Below, piece after piece: positions 1-12,962 of a stretch of DNA of 64,000 nt. The DNA comes from Acridotheres tristis (taxonomy: Eukaryota > Chordata > Aves > Passeriformes > Sturnidae). Under the pieces are notes generated by a model. It made no database searches. It saw only the letters and a program-made list of their open reading frames with translations, and was not told the DNA's origin. Position numbers and translations under genes: made by a program. Position 1 is the stretch's first letter; each line of letters opens with the position of its first letter. The DNA lies in assembly GCA_037013685.1 (NCBI GenBank), contig CM072919.1, positions 28,075,866-28,139,865 on the forward strand. Reading direction: 5' to 3'.

Positions 1-3000
1 AATATTGTCTTATCCTCTGGCTGAAGTGGAAATGTTTAAATAACAAGGATGTCAGACGTCATGTTCACCTGTGAGGTGCTGAGCTTAACATTCAGTTTTT
101 CTCATTTGCTGTTTTTGTTTTTTTTTTTATTTTTTAAAGTCTGGCTTCTTTATAAAAGTTAATAGATAGATTGATATGTTTGTGTATGTGTGATGAAACC
201 AGGGCAATTTCCTAAATAAATGACCATTCCTTCCTCAGACACAGCCAACATCTAGAAATCTGTTGAGGATTTGCCTTTCTTGATGTTAAACCAGTACAGT
301 TCTCTCTCTTTTTCTAGGTATAGAATTAAATACAAGGAACCCGATTATTTCTTTGAAAAATGCACCACAAGATTTGCATAAAACTGTAACAACAGTTTTC
401 CATGTACCATTCAAACTGAGACAATGAAGAAGAAATTCCATTTTGCCCCACTGTATTTGATACTTAACATGTAAAAACAATTATTTACCTGATTGTTCCA
501 CATTCATTTCACTAATATGATTGTTCACTTTTACACTGAGTTCTGGATTTACACATTTATTGAAACATGAGAAAATTCTTTTCATAACTTACTCTAGGCC
601 ATGTTTTTCATTAGATATGAACTATTATCTTTGCAGTGGTGTAATATCAAAGCAAAACTCCAACCCCTTGTATAATTTCATTTTCAAACTTTGTTTATTA
701 TTAGTGTTACACAGTGATTTTCAGGGGCAATTTATTTCAAATAATTTGTCATCTCAAAGATTTAAGATCACTGTATTCTGTTTAAATTTATCTGGGTAAG
801 AAAAATGACAAGAACCTACTTATTCTGGCTCAAGGCTTTTAGATGTTTTTACCCTCGTAATGCAAAAGAGGAGCCCAACAAGAGAGGCTGAGAATAAACA
901 ACTAATTTTGTTCATCCATTTTATATGCATCTGGGGTTTTTAGATAGAGCAGAGCTGTTCCACTGTAATTTTGAAGATGTTGAACTCAAGCAAGTACCTT
1001 AGGAAGAACTTTTTTCCTATGTACAAAGATTTTGTTTCTCTCCAGCCCTGCTGCCTGATTGATCTGAAATCAGCCAAAGTACCTATCACTGAGACATTGA
1101 CCGGACTTAAAGCCTTGGGGCTGAAAACAATGGCAGTTTGGAGCTGGACTGGGGAGCAGTCACATCCCTCAGATGGGTAGATCAGATGGCTGAAGTTGTT
1201 AGCAGCATCAACAGTCCAGCTCCTATTGGCTACCTGCCTTCAGTGGAGCCCATGCAAGCAGAGAGCGCAACATGTGGCAACTGAAGGAATCATCATAACT
1301 CGGTCGTCTGCGTCCCAAATCTCTGCTCCTCCCTGAGACTGAAAAGGATTCAAGTCCTCCAGGACTTCTCTCTTGTAAGCTTCCTGATAGAAGCTTCCTA
1401 CAACTGCTGTCAATAGCAAGAAAACTGGTGTGGTTTGAAAATGTACTGTGGTTTGCTCACTGATAGGTCTAAGGTAGTGCTTGGCACCATGCTTTGACAG
1501 CTGGGCTACACTGTTGGGTATCATTTGTGGACTACTGCTCTTAAATGCTTTAACTATCTCTAATGGCTGCAAAATCAGGCTGAAAATCTGGTACCCAACC
1601 TACATTTATGCAGGGAGATGTTCAAAATTATAGCCTGTGGTTTGACCATGCCCAGAGCTGACTAGGACTGTGAAAGTCATTGTGAAAGCTGAGCCCAGAA
1701 TAGCAAGTCTGGAGTAAGAGGCTGAGGACACTTAGAATTTCAAGCAGGTACATCTCTGTTTCCTAGCCTGTGAAGACCTTGACTTTTCTTGATTTTTTTT
1801 TTTATTTTATTTTAATTTATTATTTCATTTCAGACTAGGCATGGCACTCAAATAGCTGTCCACTGCTTCAAAAATCCAGATAAATCAAGAGAAAACAAAG
1901 CTATGATTTTTAAGTTTTCACTGATAAAGAGTGGAAAAATCCTTCACCCTCACAGCCAACATAACTTTGTTAACAAAATCTCCAGGGCAGGTTTTGCATA
2001 GCTATACCAGTGGAGGACTGATCTTGCTGTCTTGAGTTCATGTCATTTGGAGAGCTGATGCCGCCTCCTGCATCCCTGTTAAAAGGATGCTGCTTACACA
2101 GACACATGGTAAAGCCCAAGCAGCAAAGGATGTGCTGTGCTGGAGGTCTGGCGTGATCACAGGCCCATACCGTCTTGCACTAGCCAAATCCAAATTAACT
2201 GTGAGTATGAAATGAAATAGTTTAGTGAACTGTGAGATTTTGCAAGTATGATTTTCCTGGGACTCATGTACTTGCAGCACACATATGCAAACTATCTTTA
2301 AACAACCTAGCTTGAGTATCAGATGCTCCTCAGCATTAGTTGTGCCAAATACTGCACATGGTAGTTTTGGACGCTTTTTGGCAGCTTGAACTGACCCTCG
2401 TGGAGCTCCACTTTCATAAGACTGGACTGGTTTTTTTCTCATATGTTAAGACGCAATCCAACAGCTAGCTGCTGCTACCAGCAGCATAGGAATAGTAACA
2501 CTTACAATGATCAGGCTTCATATTCTGTACCTGGATAGGAGATAGGTAGATGCTGTTGGCCCTTCAAAACTTGATTTTCATGCCAGTGATATCTCCCCAG
2601 TTCGAATCTGCAATCTTGGGACTGCAGACTCCAGCTGTCAGGAGGGAGTCCCAACTGGCTGACTCCAAGTAGATTCATCTGCTCCAAACCTCCTTTTCTG
2701 ATCACCCCTGCAGCTCTTGCAGCAGTGCAAAGGGAAGTATCTCAGCAACCTTCATTGCTGAAATGTCTTGAGGTCCAGTAAAAAATGGATTCGTTTTTGT
2801 TTGCATTAGTTGAATTTCTAATGGAAAGGAGCTTTACCAAACCCTCTTGTTCTAATGTACACTTTTCTCCTGGTAGGAAGTTATCTGCAGAATGCCAACA
2901 TTTCATTCTCCAGAGAGTGGAGGAATGTCCCTCCCACCAGCTTGGTTTGGTCTGCTGTGGGCAAGATGTAGCAGATCAATTCAAAGATTTTTATTCCCAT

Positions 3001-6000
3001 GGTGCCATATCAATTTAAGTTATGTGATGGGCTTTCCGTTGAGCTGCTGCGCTTCATTCATGCTTAACAAATTGTTGGGAGGTTTGTAGTTGAGGTGAGC
3101 CAGCATTCCTACCCATAAGCCCTGCCACACCTAAACCACTTGTGTTTGGGAGGTTGGTGTTTCCCTCATTGTTACAAGTCCTCAAATACTTTTTTCTTAT
3201 AAGCTCCCTGTTGTGACACACTAGGGCCAAGAGAACAGAAGAATCACATTATTAAGTTTCAAGTTTTAATAAAGCTGAAGCCAGAGGTTTTCTGCAAGAG
3301 AACCATGAGTTTTGTTTGCACTGTTCAAAAATATACCAGCAGAATTCTGTGTACAGGTTTTTCTTAGTTGGGTTTTTTACTGAGCTATGTATAAGACTTT
3401 TTAAATCGTGAGCTATTTTTGATTTAAATGTTTTTCTACTCATGTTTGATTTTATGAACTTACAGCTCCAACATAAGGTGGTAATTTTCAGTAGAAGTTC
3501 TACACGAGAAATTGGTTTATATTGTGAATTTTGACAAGTCCTAGACTCCAGATGCTTTAAAGCAATCTGTTTAATTATGCTCATGCATTATTACTGCTGC
3601 TGCGATGTGATTTATTGCTGTAGAAGAATATCACAGTTGTAGATGTAACGTCCAGTGGATCTTTGAACCAAATGTCAGCGAGTACTATGGTCATTATCTA
3701 ATTGTATATTTGAAGGTATTTTCTTTCGATGTTGAAAAACTGATGTGTTTCAGGGGCTTTGTCTACTGCAAGCAGGGATTTTATGACATCAGCAAATTCA
3801 TTTTGGGAAGATGATTCTTATTGCTAATTGAAAATGAGAATTGTTTATTATTTGAATTATTTGGTTTTTTTTAATTATTTGAACTATTTAAACAAATTTT
3901 AAACAATTTTAAAACAATATTTAAACAATTATTTGAATTACTATTTCTACTTTGTGCTGTTTGAGCATAGCTGCCCAGCAATTCTAATTCCTAATGATCA
4001 ATATTTTGTCAGGGCTTGGGGATCTAATCCCATTTTAAGATGTGCAAAAAATTGAGAGTATTTCAGAAATTCAGGAATTCAATTCAGAAAGCAGTGAAAG
4101 CAGGAATGCCAGAGCAACAAACTTGCACTACAGAAAACAGAATTACATACTTCCTGGTGAAGAGGATTTTTTCATAACTGAGGAGAGGCTCAAGTGCTGC
4201 CAGGCAGACAGGCTAGTTAATTGGTTTGTATGAGACTGAGTGAAATGATGGTTGAAGAGGATGTTGGTTGACTGTAGACTGGTAACAAGAAAGTTACAAG
4301 GAGATCATACGAAGTTACCAAAAAGGAATCCACATGCCTTTCCAAAAGGAAGTAGTGTGCCCTCTTGCACACTATTCCTGTCATGTGATTTCTTCTCTCT
4401 TTCCATCTATCACTGCTTTTACAAATATTTCAGTGTCCAACTGATGTAAAAAAATCAGTAAAATTTCAGTTAAAAAATCATTATTCTGAAGAAAAGGTCT
4501 AAATTTTAGTATTTTTAGTAGACGCTGGCCTATTAAATATCTTCAGTTTTAGTATGTTCACCTCAAGAGACTATACAGGCTGGATGGAATAAAACAAGTC
4601 CTAGGAAATGTAAATCATGCATCCCATAGTTTCCTTCCCTTGGAATGTAAAACAACTTTCATGTTATATCAGATATGAATGGTAGCTGAATACTACATTT
4701 TTGTTTAAAGTCAATCTATTTTACCTTTGCAATTTTATTCCGCTCATTTAATTTTTAAAATTTATCTTAATTCAAAACTGGTTTTAGAAGAGTATATTCT
4801 AACTGTGAGCTATCAATCCATTGAATCTGAAGCATTTACTGAGTATTGAAGCATCTGTGCCCAAAAGCACCTAGACTACCTGTATCTTCTTACAGAGTAA
4901 ATTATTATCCCTGATAAGAGGTTCTGCTGCTTGAGCTTAACATGGATCTCTTCTCCTTTATTATTATTATCAATGAATGTCCCATTGTAGCAGGAAACTT
5001 GAGCTGCTCTGGTAGAAGCAAAAGTGTCCTCAGTTTGACATGCTCTGTTGTGACATTTCTGTGTCACTGAAACATGGACATGTTAGAGTTCTTGTTTAAG
5101 TGAAGGTTATACCCTTGATCCTTTCCCCACTTGATGTATTGTTTTTGTCTGTTTCTTTCTAAGTTGGCTCAGAAGGGTATGGATGCCTACCAAAACTTTT
5201 TTCTTCTGGGCTGGATGTTAAGAAATCTGTAAGTGAAGCTTATTTAATCCCTTTGATCCCTTTTTGCTGCTGCATCCATGAGACCTTATCCTAACCCTAG
5301 CACTGTGGCTGAGTTATCAAAAAACATCACATTGTCAACCTCAGTCACTTTGCTGATCTTTGTGAAGAGAATACAATTCTGCAGGCATCCACAAAGCTGA
5401 ATGGCAAGCGCCAGGAGCATGTTGGGTATTGCATATTATTTCCTATATATCATATAGGATCTGAAAAGCAAATACTGTATGTACTATATGAAGAAAGAGT
5501 AGAAAGAAATGGTGATCAATGCCTGCTAGTTATTACATGTGCGTAGAGAAATCGAGAATAGTAAACCTGAGCTAAGTCTGGAAAAGAGAAAGGGAACTGC
5601 ACCTTTTTTTTCTTGCAATTTGAAGAAAAAGGTGATATTCTAAGATGACTGGGTGGCTAGTTTTCGAAACAGAAACATGGGATACAGCAGCTTAAGAAAA
5701 AACTTCTTTTCCAAAGCAGAGCATATTTTTTATCATTGGTGGTCATTGGAAGTGCTTCTGAATATCAGCCCTTCATGGAGGAAGTCATGCTGGAATACTC
5801 TGGGCTGGTGATGATATTAAACTTCACCCAGCATGTAAAAATTCTGAGTAATTGGTAGGTATGTGGGCTTCAAGAACCACTGTTCTTGCACCTTTGCTTG
5901 TTTAATCACGGTGTTTTGTGGGAGACAGTGCAGCCAAATGAGTGCTAGAATGCACAGCACTGGAGCAGGAATATTAGTACATAAGGTGTGTTTAAAACAC

Positions 6001-7136
6001 TTATTCAACGTACAGCAGGGTTTAATGCGTGTTAGGTGTGCGTGGCTGACAGATCTTGTTTTTAGATACTGTCTCTTTCAAAAAACTTTTTTCTGGTAGG
6101 TTTTTGGAGTCATTCTTATGGCAAGGACATGGAACATTGAGTTCAGAGGTGCAGCATGTGTGCTGATAAGCAGTTACTAGAGCATGAAGAAAGAATACCT
6201 GATTTTAGAAATGTGGTATGTGTTACATTTATACAAAGGGAAGCTTAAAAAAAATTAACTTTATTGCAGCATACACAGTAATAATGACACCAGTTGTGAA
6301 ATGCTGATTTTATAAGTGTAATTTATTATGCTTTCTTTGATCCAGTGTTACAAATTAGGATCACTCATGTCAGGAGATTAAAACCTTTTTGTCTCTCTTT
6401 GATATCAAACCATTCTTTCCCAGTACCTTTTATCTTGCATAGCAGTGCTGAGTTTCACAGCATCTTTGTCAGTTTTCTTATTTTATTTGCAGCAATCGTT
6501 TAATTTTTAGAACTGATATTATTTAGTCTTACTGTCGTTTGCAACAACAGAGGTTCTTTAATATCCTAAAAATGTTGAGAGGCTTTGGTGTTAGCTGAGT
6601 AAGCATATGAATAAGAGAGAAGAAGTAAGACTTTTGGGACCATGGTGAGCGTGCAAGATAGCTAAATTGGATAGAAAAAGAAAAAACCTATACAAGTCAA
6701 AGTGAGATTGTACATCAGAAAAACTACAGCAATCTACTGAAAATTAGTAGATGATAGTCGTGAGAACCTTACAGTGAACCACAGGTACCAGCTTCCCTGA
6801 AGAACTGAAATACGAACTTAGAGAAGCTTGTAAAAGGTGTCCTCAGGAAATCTTCCATTTTTTCACTAGGATACCTTTAATCCTAGAATTGTCAAGCCAC
6901 ATGGAAAATAATAGGACTGAATAGTTCAGTGAGTTGAAAGTTAGTGTTATTTTTTATCAAAAATATTAGGTGTTTCTGTTTTTCTGGACCTGTTAAGAAT
7001 TGTATAAACTTTAAAACAAGTGAAGTCAAGTATTGAATCTGTATTGCTGTTTCTTTTTAAATTTAGGATCATTATCTCTGACTAAGCAGACTCTATTCAG
7101 TAAAATGAATTAATTTAAATACAATATTTTTAACAG
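1..7136 (+). other. ARB2A: FAM172A intron (upstream, partial)
   Basis: This stretch precedes the first recognised exon and is inferred to be the 3' part of a long FAM172A intron. It is AT-rich with scattered poly-T tracts (around 112-135 and 1790-1820) and a very AT-rich patch at 3838-3943. I looked for the preceding coding exon, which in the family ends just before the MIQRE segment and carries an A-H-S-Y-G-G type nucleophile motif, and did not find it, so it lies left of the window. The open frames here (for example minus 2038-2442 and minus 1240-1572) show no domain or codon pattern I recognise and are treated as chance. Confidence 0.7.
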
Positions 7137-7253
7137 ATGATTCAACGAGAGGCAGAAGTAAAGAATAGGGTAACTGCTGTGGCGTTGACAGACTCAGTTC
7201 ACAATGTGTGGCATCAGGAAGTTGGGAAAACCATTCGAGAGTGGATGCGAGAG
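7137..7253 (+). CDS. ARB2A: FAM172A / ARB2A coding exon, end of Arb2 domain
   Basis: Internal coding exon of 117 bp, 39 codons, phase 0 on both sides. The acceptor is TTTTTAACAG before ATG and the donor is GAG before GTAAGCC. The peptide begins [12 protein letters not shown], continues [14 protein letters not shown] and ends [10 protein letters not shown], which I recognise as FAM172A. The ATG is an internal methionine, not a translation start. FAM172A is a metazoan relative of fission yeast Arb2, an Argonaute-complex protein with an alpha/beta-hydrolase-like fold. In mammals it has been linked to AGO2 nuclear import, alternative splicing and a CHARGE-like phenotype. The TDSVHN motif is conserved in the family and probably lines the hydrolase-like pocket; that role is inference. 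Counting back from the human C terminus places this exon at roughly residues 300-340 of about 416. The next exon follows in frame 3.06 kb downstream. Confidence 0.94.
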
Positions 7254-10200
7254 GTAAGCCTTTTCTTTAAAGAATTTGAGTGTATACATCTGTATATGGC
7301 TGAATGAACATGTCTGGGTGTGAAAGACAGTGTAATAGAGAACAGTGGAAGTCATGTATTCATACCAGCCACTAAAATAACCAAGATTAAAGCCATTTCT
7401 GAACTGCTAAGTTAGCAGTCAAAATACTAAGCGCCAGGTCCAGTGTTTCTTCCTGATATGCAGCAAAATAGAGACATGCCAAGGAAGCCCATGCAGTGCC
7501 TGATACCTGGAGCAAAGTCCTGGGTGCACCCCATGCTGCTGGTTTGATCTGGCAATGCTGGAATATCCTCTTTAAGCTCTTCATGACTCAGTTTGATGAT
7601 TTTTGCACTTCTGGCAAAATATCCTTTCTCTCAGCAGCTTTTTGATATGTAATTACTCCTGTAGCACTCAGAAGCTCTTATACTTAGCTATGGGGTTGCT
7701 GAGATTCTATGAGTCTCATCCTCGCCAGATCAGGCTCATCTCTGTTTTTCGCATTCCCATGGCAGAACACTAAAACAAAAGGTGCAAAAGAGTGAATTTA
7801 AACTAGTCACATCCTAAACCTTCTTTTATGCTTGACTTTTTCTCATGGATTTAGTGAAACTTTGTGTATACAGTGCCTATTCCTGACTTAACCTTAAAGT
7901 TTTATAGGCTGTGACTGATGGGAGTAGAGGATCACCTGGGATGCAGCCTGACAGCTCTACTTAAGTGTTAAAAATATAAAGAATGGTAACCCCTACAGGC
8001 TCTGTCAGAGAAATCCCCATTTTCTTTATGGGAAATCAAAACCTTAAAATATGTGTTATGTAGTAAAACTGAAATTTTAAATCCTGTAATTTGAATCTGA
8101 CAACTCCATTTTTCTTTAAGCATTTAGTCTGAATAAAAAAGTGCATTACCTTTAATTTCATTTGCAGAAAGTAGATGTTAAAGAATAAGTTAAATGATTA
8201 ATGGCCTAAAAAGTGGATGGAGTGTCATAACTTACATTAGCATTAAAAATCTCCTATAAGAAAGAAGAATTTTACATATGTGAAATGTGGCTGAGTAGTA
8301 TTAAGACTAGCATATCACCTGGATATCTTACTTTAATCAGGTTTAAGGCTAGTGGTAAAATGAATAATAATTAAAATATACACCTAATCGCTGCCTGTCT
8401 GTAGGGCTAATTGCTGTCATTGAAAGAATGAATTGTTAAAATAAAGTAATTCTTCATTGGAGCTATCTCTCCTGTATCACTGGTGGCCTATTTTTAGTAC
8501 CTATAGATGTCATGAATTTTGAATTTATTAGGAGCTGTGATGAATGATAAAACAAATCATCCATTTACATATCTTGACACTGCTTTCGAGAATACTTATT
8601 TCTTAGAGGCAAGTGTCACATTGTATATAAAAGCTAGTTAATTGTGTGCTAATCTTCTGTATTATCTCCAGCTCTCTGATGTAGTGTTCTATCAGTAGTT
8701 AATATTAATTTTACTTATTTCAAATGATTGTAATACTTCATAAAAATTCTACTTCTTTTGTAATTTCTACCATCTTACATTTGCAATTTCACATTCAGCT
8801 GTTAATTAAAATTACACATGCAAACCAAAGAATTATAATGCTTTACTACTTTAAGCCTTAAAACCATCATGAAATACTTCCATTTTAACAATTTTTTACT
8901 AAATATGTTATATTACTGGGTAGTGTGTTTGTTTTTTTCTCTTTCCATTGAGTTCAATAGTTTCATTGATCTACTGTTTCTTACAAAAATCTGCCATGCT
9001 TTGTGAACTTCACTTTCTAATCTCATACAGCAACCCTTCCTTTATGTTGTCCCTGCTCTCCCTGGTCCCAGAACAGTAGGGTTGCCTTGACAAATCTATT
9101 CAAAAGCCATTCCTCGTCCTTTATTGGTGGGGACTGAAGCCTTTGAAATTCTTTCCTCACTGCAACACAGCTGACATCTTCTTCTAGACAGAATGAATTA
9201 AGGAAATACAATAAGATACTTGATCTGCGAGTCAAGGATCTTTCCAGTGAGGACGGACTTCATGGTGCACAACTAGAGCAGCAAGCACAAATGCACTATA
9301 TATGCTGTTTACCAGAAGACAACTCGTTCATTTTTGCTATCATGAACTGATGGTATTATTTTTTATAAACCTGTGAAATCTGATTGGATCTTTCCTAAAA
9401 GTTGTGCTGTTTTTTTACCTTTTCCACTTAATGAAGTTAATCAAGTTTTCAGAAAGGAAGAACTCAGATTTTTAATAGAGCAAGCAATGTAGATCTTGTT
9501 GTTCAGCTGGTAGTTTTATTAAAAATATAGTTGCTTTATAATTAAATCTTCAGTAGATTTGGTGTCTTTTCATAATGTTTTATTGAAAGCATATTATTTA
9601 ATACTTCAGTTTATGGACTACTCTGAGTAAAAAGTATTTGGAGCAAAACATTCAGAAAATTCATGGTAAAGTCATCCTACTCAGAGCTTCAGGAATGAAA
9701 GGCAAATATAAAGGCTTCCTGAATACAATTCCCGAGAGACCAGTATTTGCCTTTTTTTAATGTTCACACACATTCATCTCAGCTATATTCCTAATTATTT
9801 GAATATTAATCTGCTATCTTGATTTTTTCTGTTTAGCTATAATACGTTGTTTCATATTTTCATGAAAAGTTCTTTCCACAGAGTACTCCATCAAAACAGT
9901 CCAAAAAATTCTGTTTTCTTAACATTAGCAAAGGAGCAGGCTCAGTGTTTGTACCAACACCTGTTTATATCAACACCAACTTAGAAAGTCTTAAAACTAG
10001 TGTAGTTCAGGGACTAGTTGGTCTAAGCACATACTCGAGTCCGCTGGCACTCAGAGTAGCAGTTAAGAAGCATGATACTTAAGCACATTACAAATCTGCT
10101 GAATTATGTTCTTACTCTTACTTATTTAGTATGAAATTACAGTATTTAATTGTCAGTAAGTGTAAGTTAGTGTAGTATACTGTCCAGTTGTTATTATAAC

Positions 10201-10314
10201 TGCTATGTAAATTAGTTTGAGTATTTTGATGTGATTGTTGTCCTCACAACATCTGTATTTATTTTTGCTCTGAGTTTTTGGCTTATCCCAAGTATTGCCT
10301 GCCTGCTCTTACAG
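7254..10314 (+). other. ARB2A: FAM172A intron between the two exons
   Basis: Intron of 3061 bp bounded by a GTAAGC donor and a pyrimidine-rich acceptor (GCCTGCTCTTACAG). It is phase 0 and AT-rich. I see no coding exon, RNA gene or recognisable transposon in it. The short open frames at minus 7387-7584 and minus 9023-9235 show no family resemblance. Confidence 0.85.
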
Positions 10315-10399
10315 AACTGCTGTAACTGGGTGTCCAGCTCCGAGCCCCTGGACACGTCAGTGGAGTCCATGCTGCCTGACTGTCCCCGTGTCTCTGCAG
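10315..10399 (+). CDS. ARB2A: FAM172A / ARB2A penultimate coding exon
   Basis: Internal coding exon of 85 bp: 28 codons plus one base, so it leaves in phase 1. The acceptor is CTCTTACAG before AAC and the donor is CTCTGCAG before GTACAT. The peptide starts [18 protein letters not shown] and continues [10 protein letters not shown]. It joins directly to the preceding exon to give the family's WMRE-NCCNW junction. It matches my memory of the human protein almost residue for residue, which points to strong constraint. In human a final exon follows that encodes about 45 residues and ends in HEEL, an ER-retrieval-like tail. I could not find that exon in the window. Without splicing at 10399 the frame stays open for a few codons and stops at 10420-10422. 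An AATAAA hexamer lies at 10742-10747, so a short alternative 3' end is possible but unproven. Confidence 0.94.
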
Positions 10400-12962
10400 G
10401 TACATCCATTTGTTTGCAGTAAGCCAGTGTGCATGTTTATGCCCAGAAGCAACCTGTTAATTTAAAAATGCATTTGGTTCTGACTGCATTTTAACCCTTC
10501 TACAGCAAGATGTAGCTGAAAGCATACGGGCTGATATTTATTATTAGGAGTGCAGCCCACTCCTAATTTTTCTTTTTTTTTTTCTTTATGTGGGATTTAC
10601 GTATTTAAGTTCTTTTATGTACTTGTTGTTTGATTTTTTTCTAGTCTTCCTTTCTGTTTAAGTAATTGGTAACATTTTATGTAGGAGTCTAAGAAAAATA
10701 ATAGTGATGACAAGAACTGGGAAATTTATCATAGCTCCTTGAATAAATATCTAATTCTGTGTAGGCAGCAAGGTTTTAAAGAAGTACATTAATGAAAGTT
10801 ACAGTTAAAATAAATGAGCCACTTTCCTGAATGCTGATCAACAGAAGTCTAGTTTACAAAGCAAATTATTTGTAGCATCCAGGAATGTTGATCTGAGCTT
10901 TCTGTTGTTTTGGATATACTCAGCTATGATTTTTCATTATTGAATCATAAATTGCAAGAAGCATGTACTACATGAAGTAGTACAGAGACTGTAGTTAAAT
11001 GTGTGATAATTCCAGAAAGTAGATATAGTCATCAATGTAAAAGGAAATCTCCAATCTCTGTAAGAAAGTAATCTGAAATACATAAAGCAGTTACTGAACT
11101 TTCAAGCTTGATTATCAGGTTTCCTAAAAGCCGTAGGTAGCATATTTCTGTAGAATATAAAACCAAGTTCAAAGGAAGACACAGCCTATACAATATTAAT
11201 TTAAAAGCTGAAACAATATTTGACCTTGCTCTTTGGGATGCAGTTGTTCGTTTGACAAGTTAGTTTCATATCTGTCTTCATTTGTGAGGTTGTTAGTGAG
11301 ACCTAACCTTGCAGACGAATCTGATTTTGCTACAGGATATTTTTAAGTACGGGAAATTTAGCATTACCTTGTTTGAGAGCTCAAAACAGCCAGAGATTTT
11401 AATTACATTTCTGCTATGGTTTGGGATCTCAGTATGCAGATCCTCAGCTCTGTACGGACACTTGCAACAGAACTGGCATTATTCTTCCATGCTTTGGAAA
11501 ATTATATATTACTAAAATTTTCATAGATTAAACATTCATTTAGCAACTTTTTAGTCTTTTAGGGGAGATTACTGCAGTTTAAAAGAAAAATATTATTCAG
11601 GGATGGTATTTTTTAAAATAAGATTCCCTTACAATCTCTGACATCTCTGTTGCTCTTGTGAAAGACTGCGTGTTATAGTGGTCATTTTAGTCAGGTAAAT
11701 AAGGGTTTGGATAGCAACTGGTCAGTATTTACTGTACACTAGCCAATACTGAAAATCTTCCATCAGAGCATGTTTTCCCTTTCTTTGTATTCACCTAATA
11801 GAAATAACCTAAAAGGTACTCTAAAAAAGAAATCCTAGGTGTTACTTAAAAAGCAGATTGATGCCTCATTAGAGCTGTAAATAATAAGTCTTGATTTTAC
11901 ATTTCTGTTGAAGATGAGTCACAGTGGCCTTAATGTTTCTGCACCACTTAATGAATTCCCAAGCTGCACTGTAGGGGTAGAAGAATTTATTTAAATGGGG
12001 TAGGATTTCAGCCAGTAAAAGTTAGGTATTTGTATTTAGTGCATACATTGAAATAAATTAAGATCTCTAGTGTTTTAGATGTTCTCAACAGAGATTTTTG
12101 ATGAGGAGTTAATGTAAAATAATAACGTAAAATAATTATTTCCAGGCTAGTTGTCTGTAATATAAATACAGTTTAAAATAGTGTAACTTCATGTGAGGGC
12201 TCCTGAATTATCAGTTTGCTCACATTTTTGCTTATATTTCTTGTAATCTTCTCTTCCATGAACAAATGTTAGACATTTACCAAGAACCAAGTGAATAATT
12301 TGTACAGTGTCTTTATATGAGCAACGGTATAAACCTGCATTAGGGTAATGTGTAATAAATTTATTAAATATTACTAGATGTAGGAGAAATATTGTTTAAC
12401 GTGAGAGATTTTATTTCACTCTTTTGAGAACTGCGGTACTGAAAGAGCCCACACTCAAATCCTGGCAGCATTGCTGTTGGTGTTTCAATGAATGACAATG
12501 AGAGCAATCAGAAAAATGACAGATCTTTTAAAAATAAACCTTTTGCAGTAGAAAGATGCACTTCTATGCTTTGAAGCCCATCTCTTATCCCTGTTTGCAC
12601 TGAAAATAAGTTCAGAAATAAGTTCAGAAATAACTGCCTGTCACATCTCCTGAGCCATATCTTCCAAAAAGGGTCTGATATTCAGCCATTCAGTATAGTG
12701 GACTTTACAGGCAATCCTAGTTGGTGGGTAGTTCCTACTTCAGATTATCTCACAGTCTCTTGCTTGCTTTTCCTTTGAAGTCACTAGAGACAAAATAAAT
12801 GACCATCAAACTGGAAAAACTACTTGCATTTCCAGATAGAGTTGTTAAAGCTTGTGATTGAAGAATTATTAAGGAATTAAAATATTTTCCATAGTTGATA
12901 CATATCTAAAACCGAATTAAAATACTTTAATAATTAAATGTTGAGAGCATGAGAATAATATT
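10400..12962 (+). other. Noncoding DNA after the penultimate exon
   Basis: Most likely the start of the last FAM172A intron, since the donor at 10400 is good. It is AT-rich, with a poly-T tract near 10569-10583. I see no exon, RNA gene or known repeat. The position of the next exon is unknown. Confidence 0.6.

Noticed and set aside
1790..1835. Strong-looking splice acceptor (long T-rich tract then CATTTCAG)
   Set aside because: The sequence after it is not open in a FAM172A-compatible way and no donor with coding sense follows.
6100..6145. SHSYG peptide as the FAM172A nucleophile motif
   Set aside because: It is followed by KDMEH and a stop, without the family's downstream residues or a donor in the right place.
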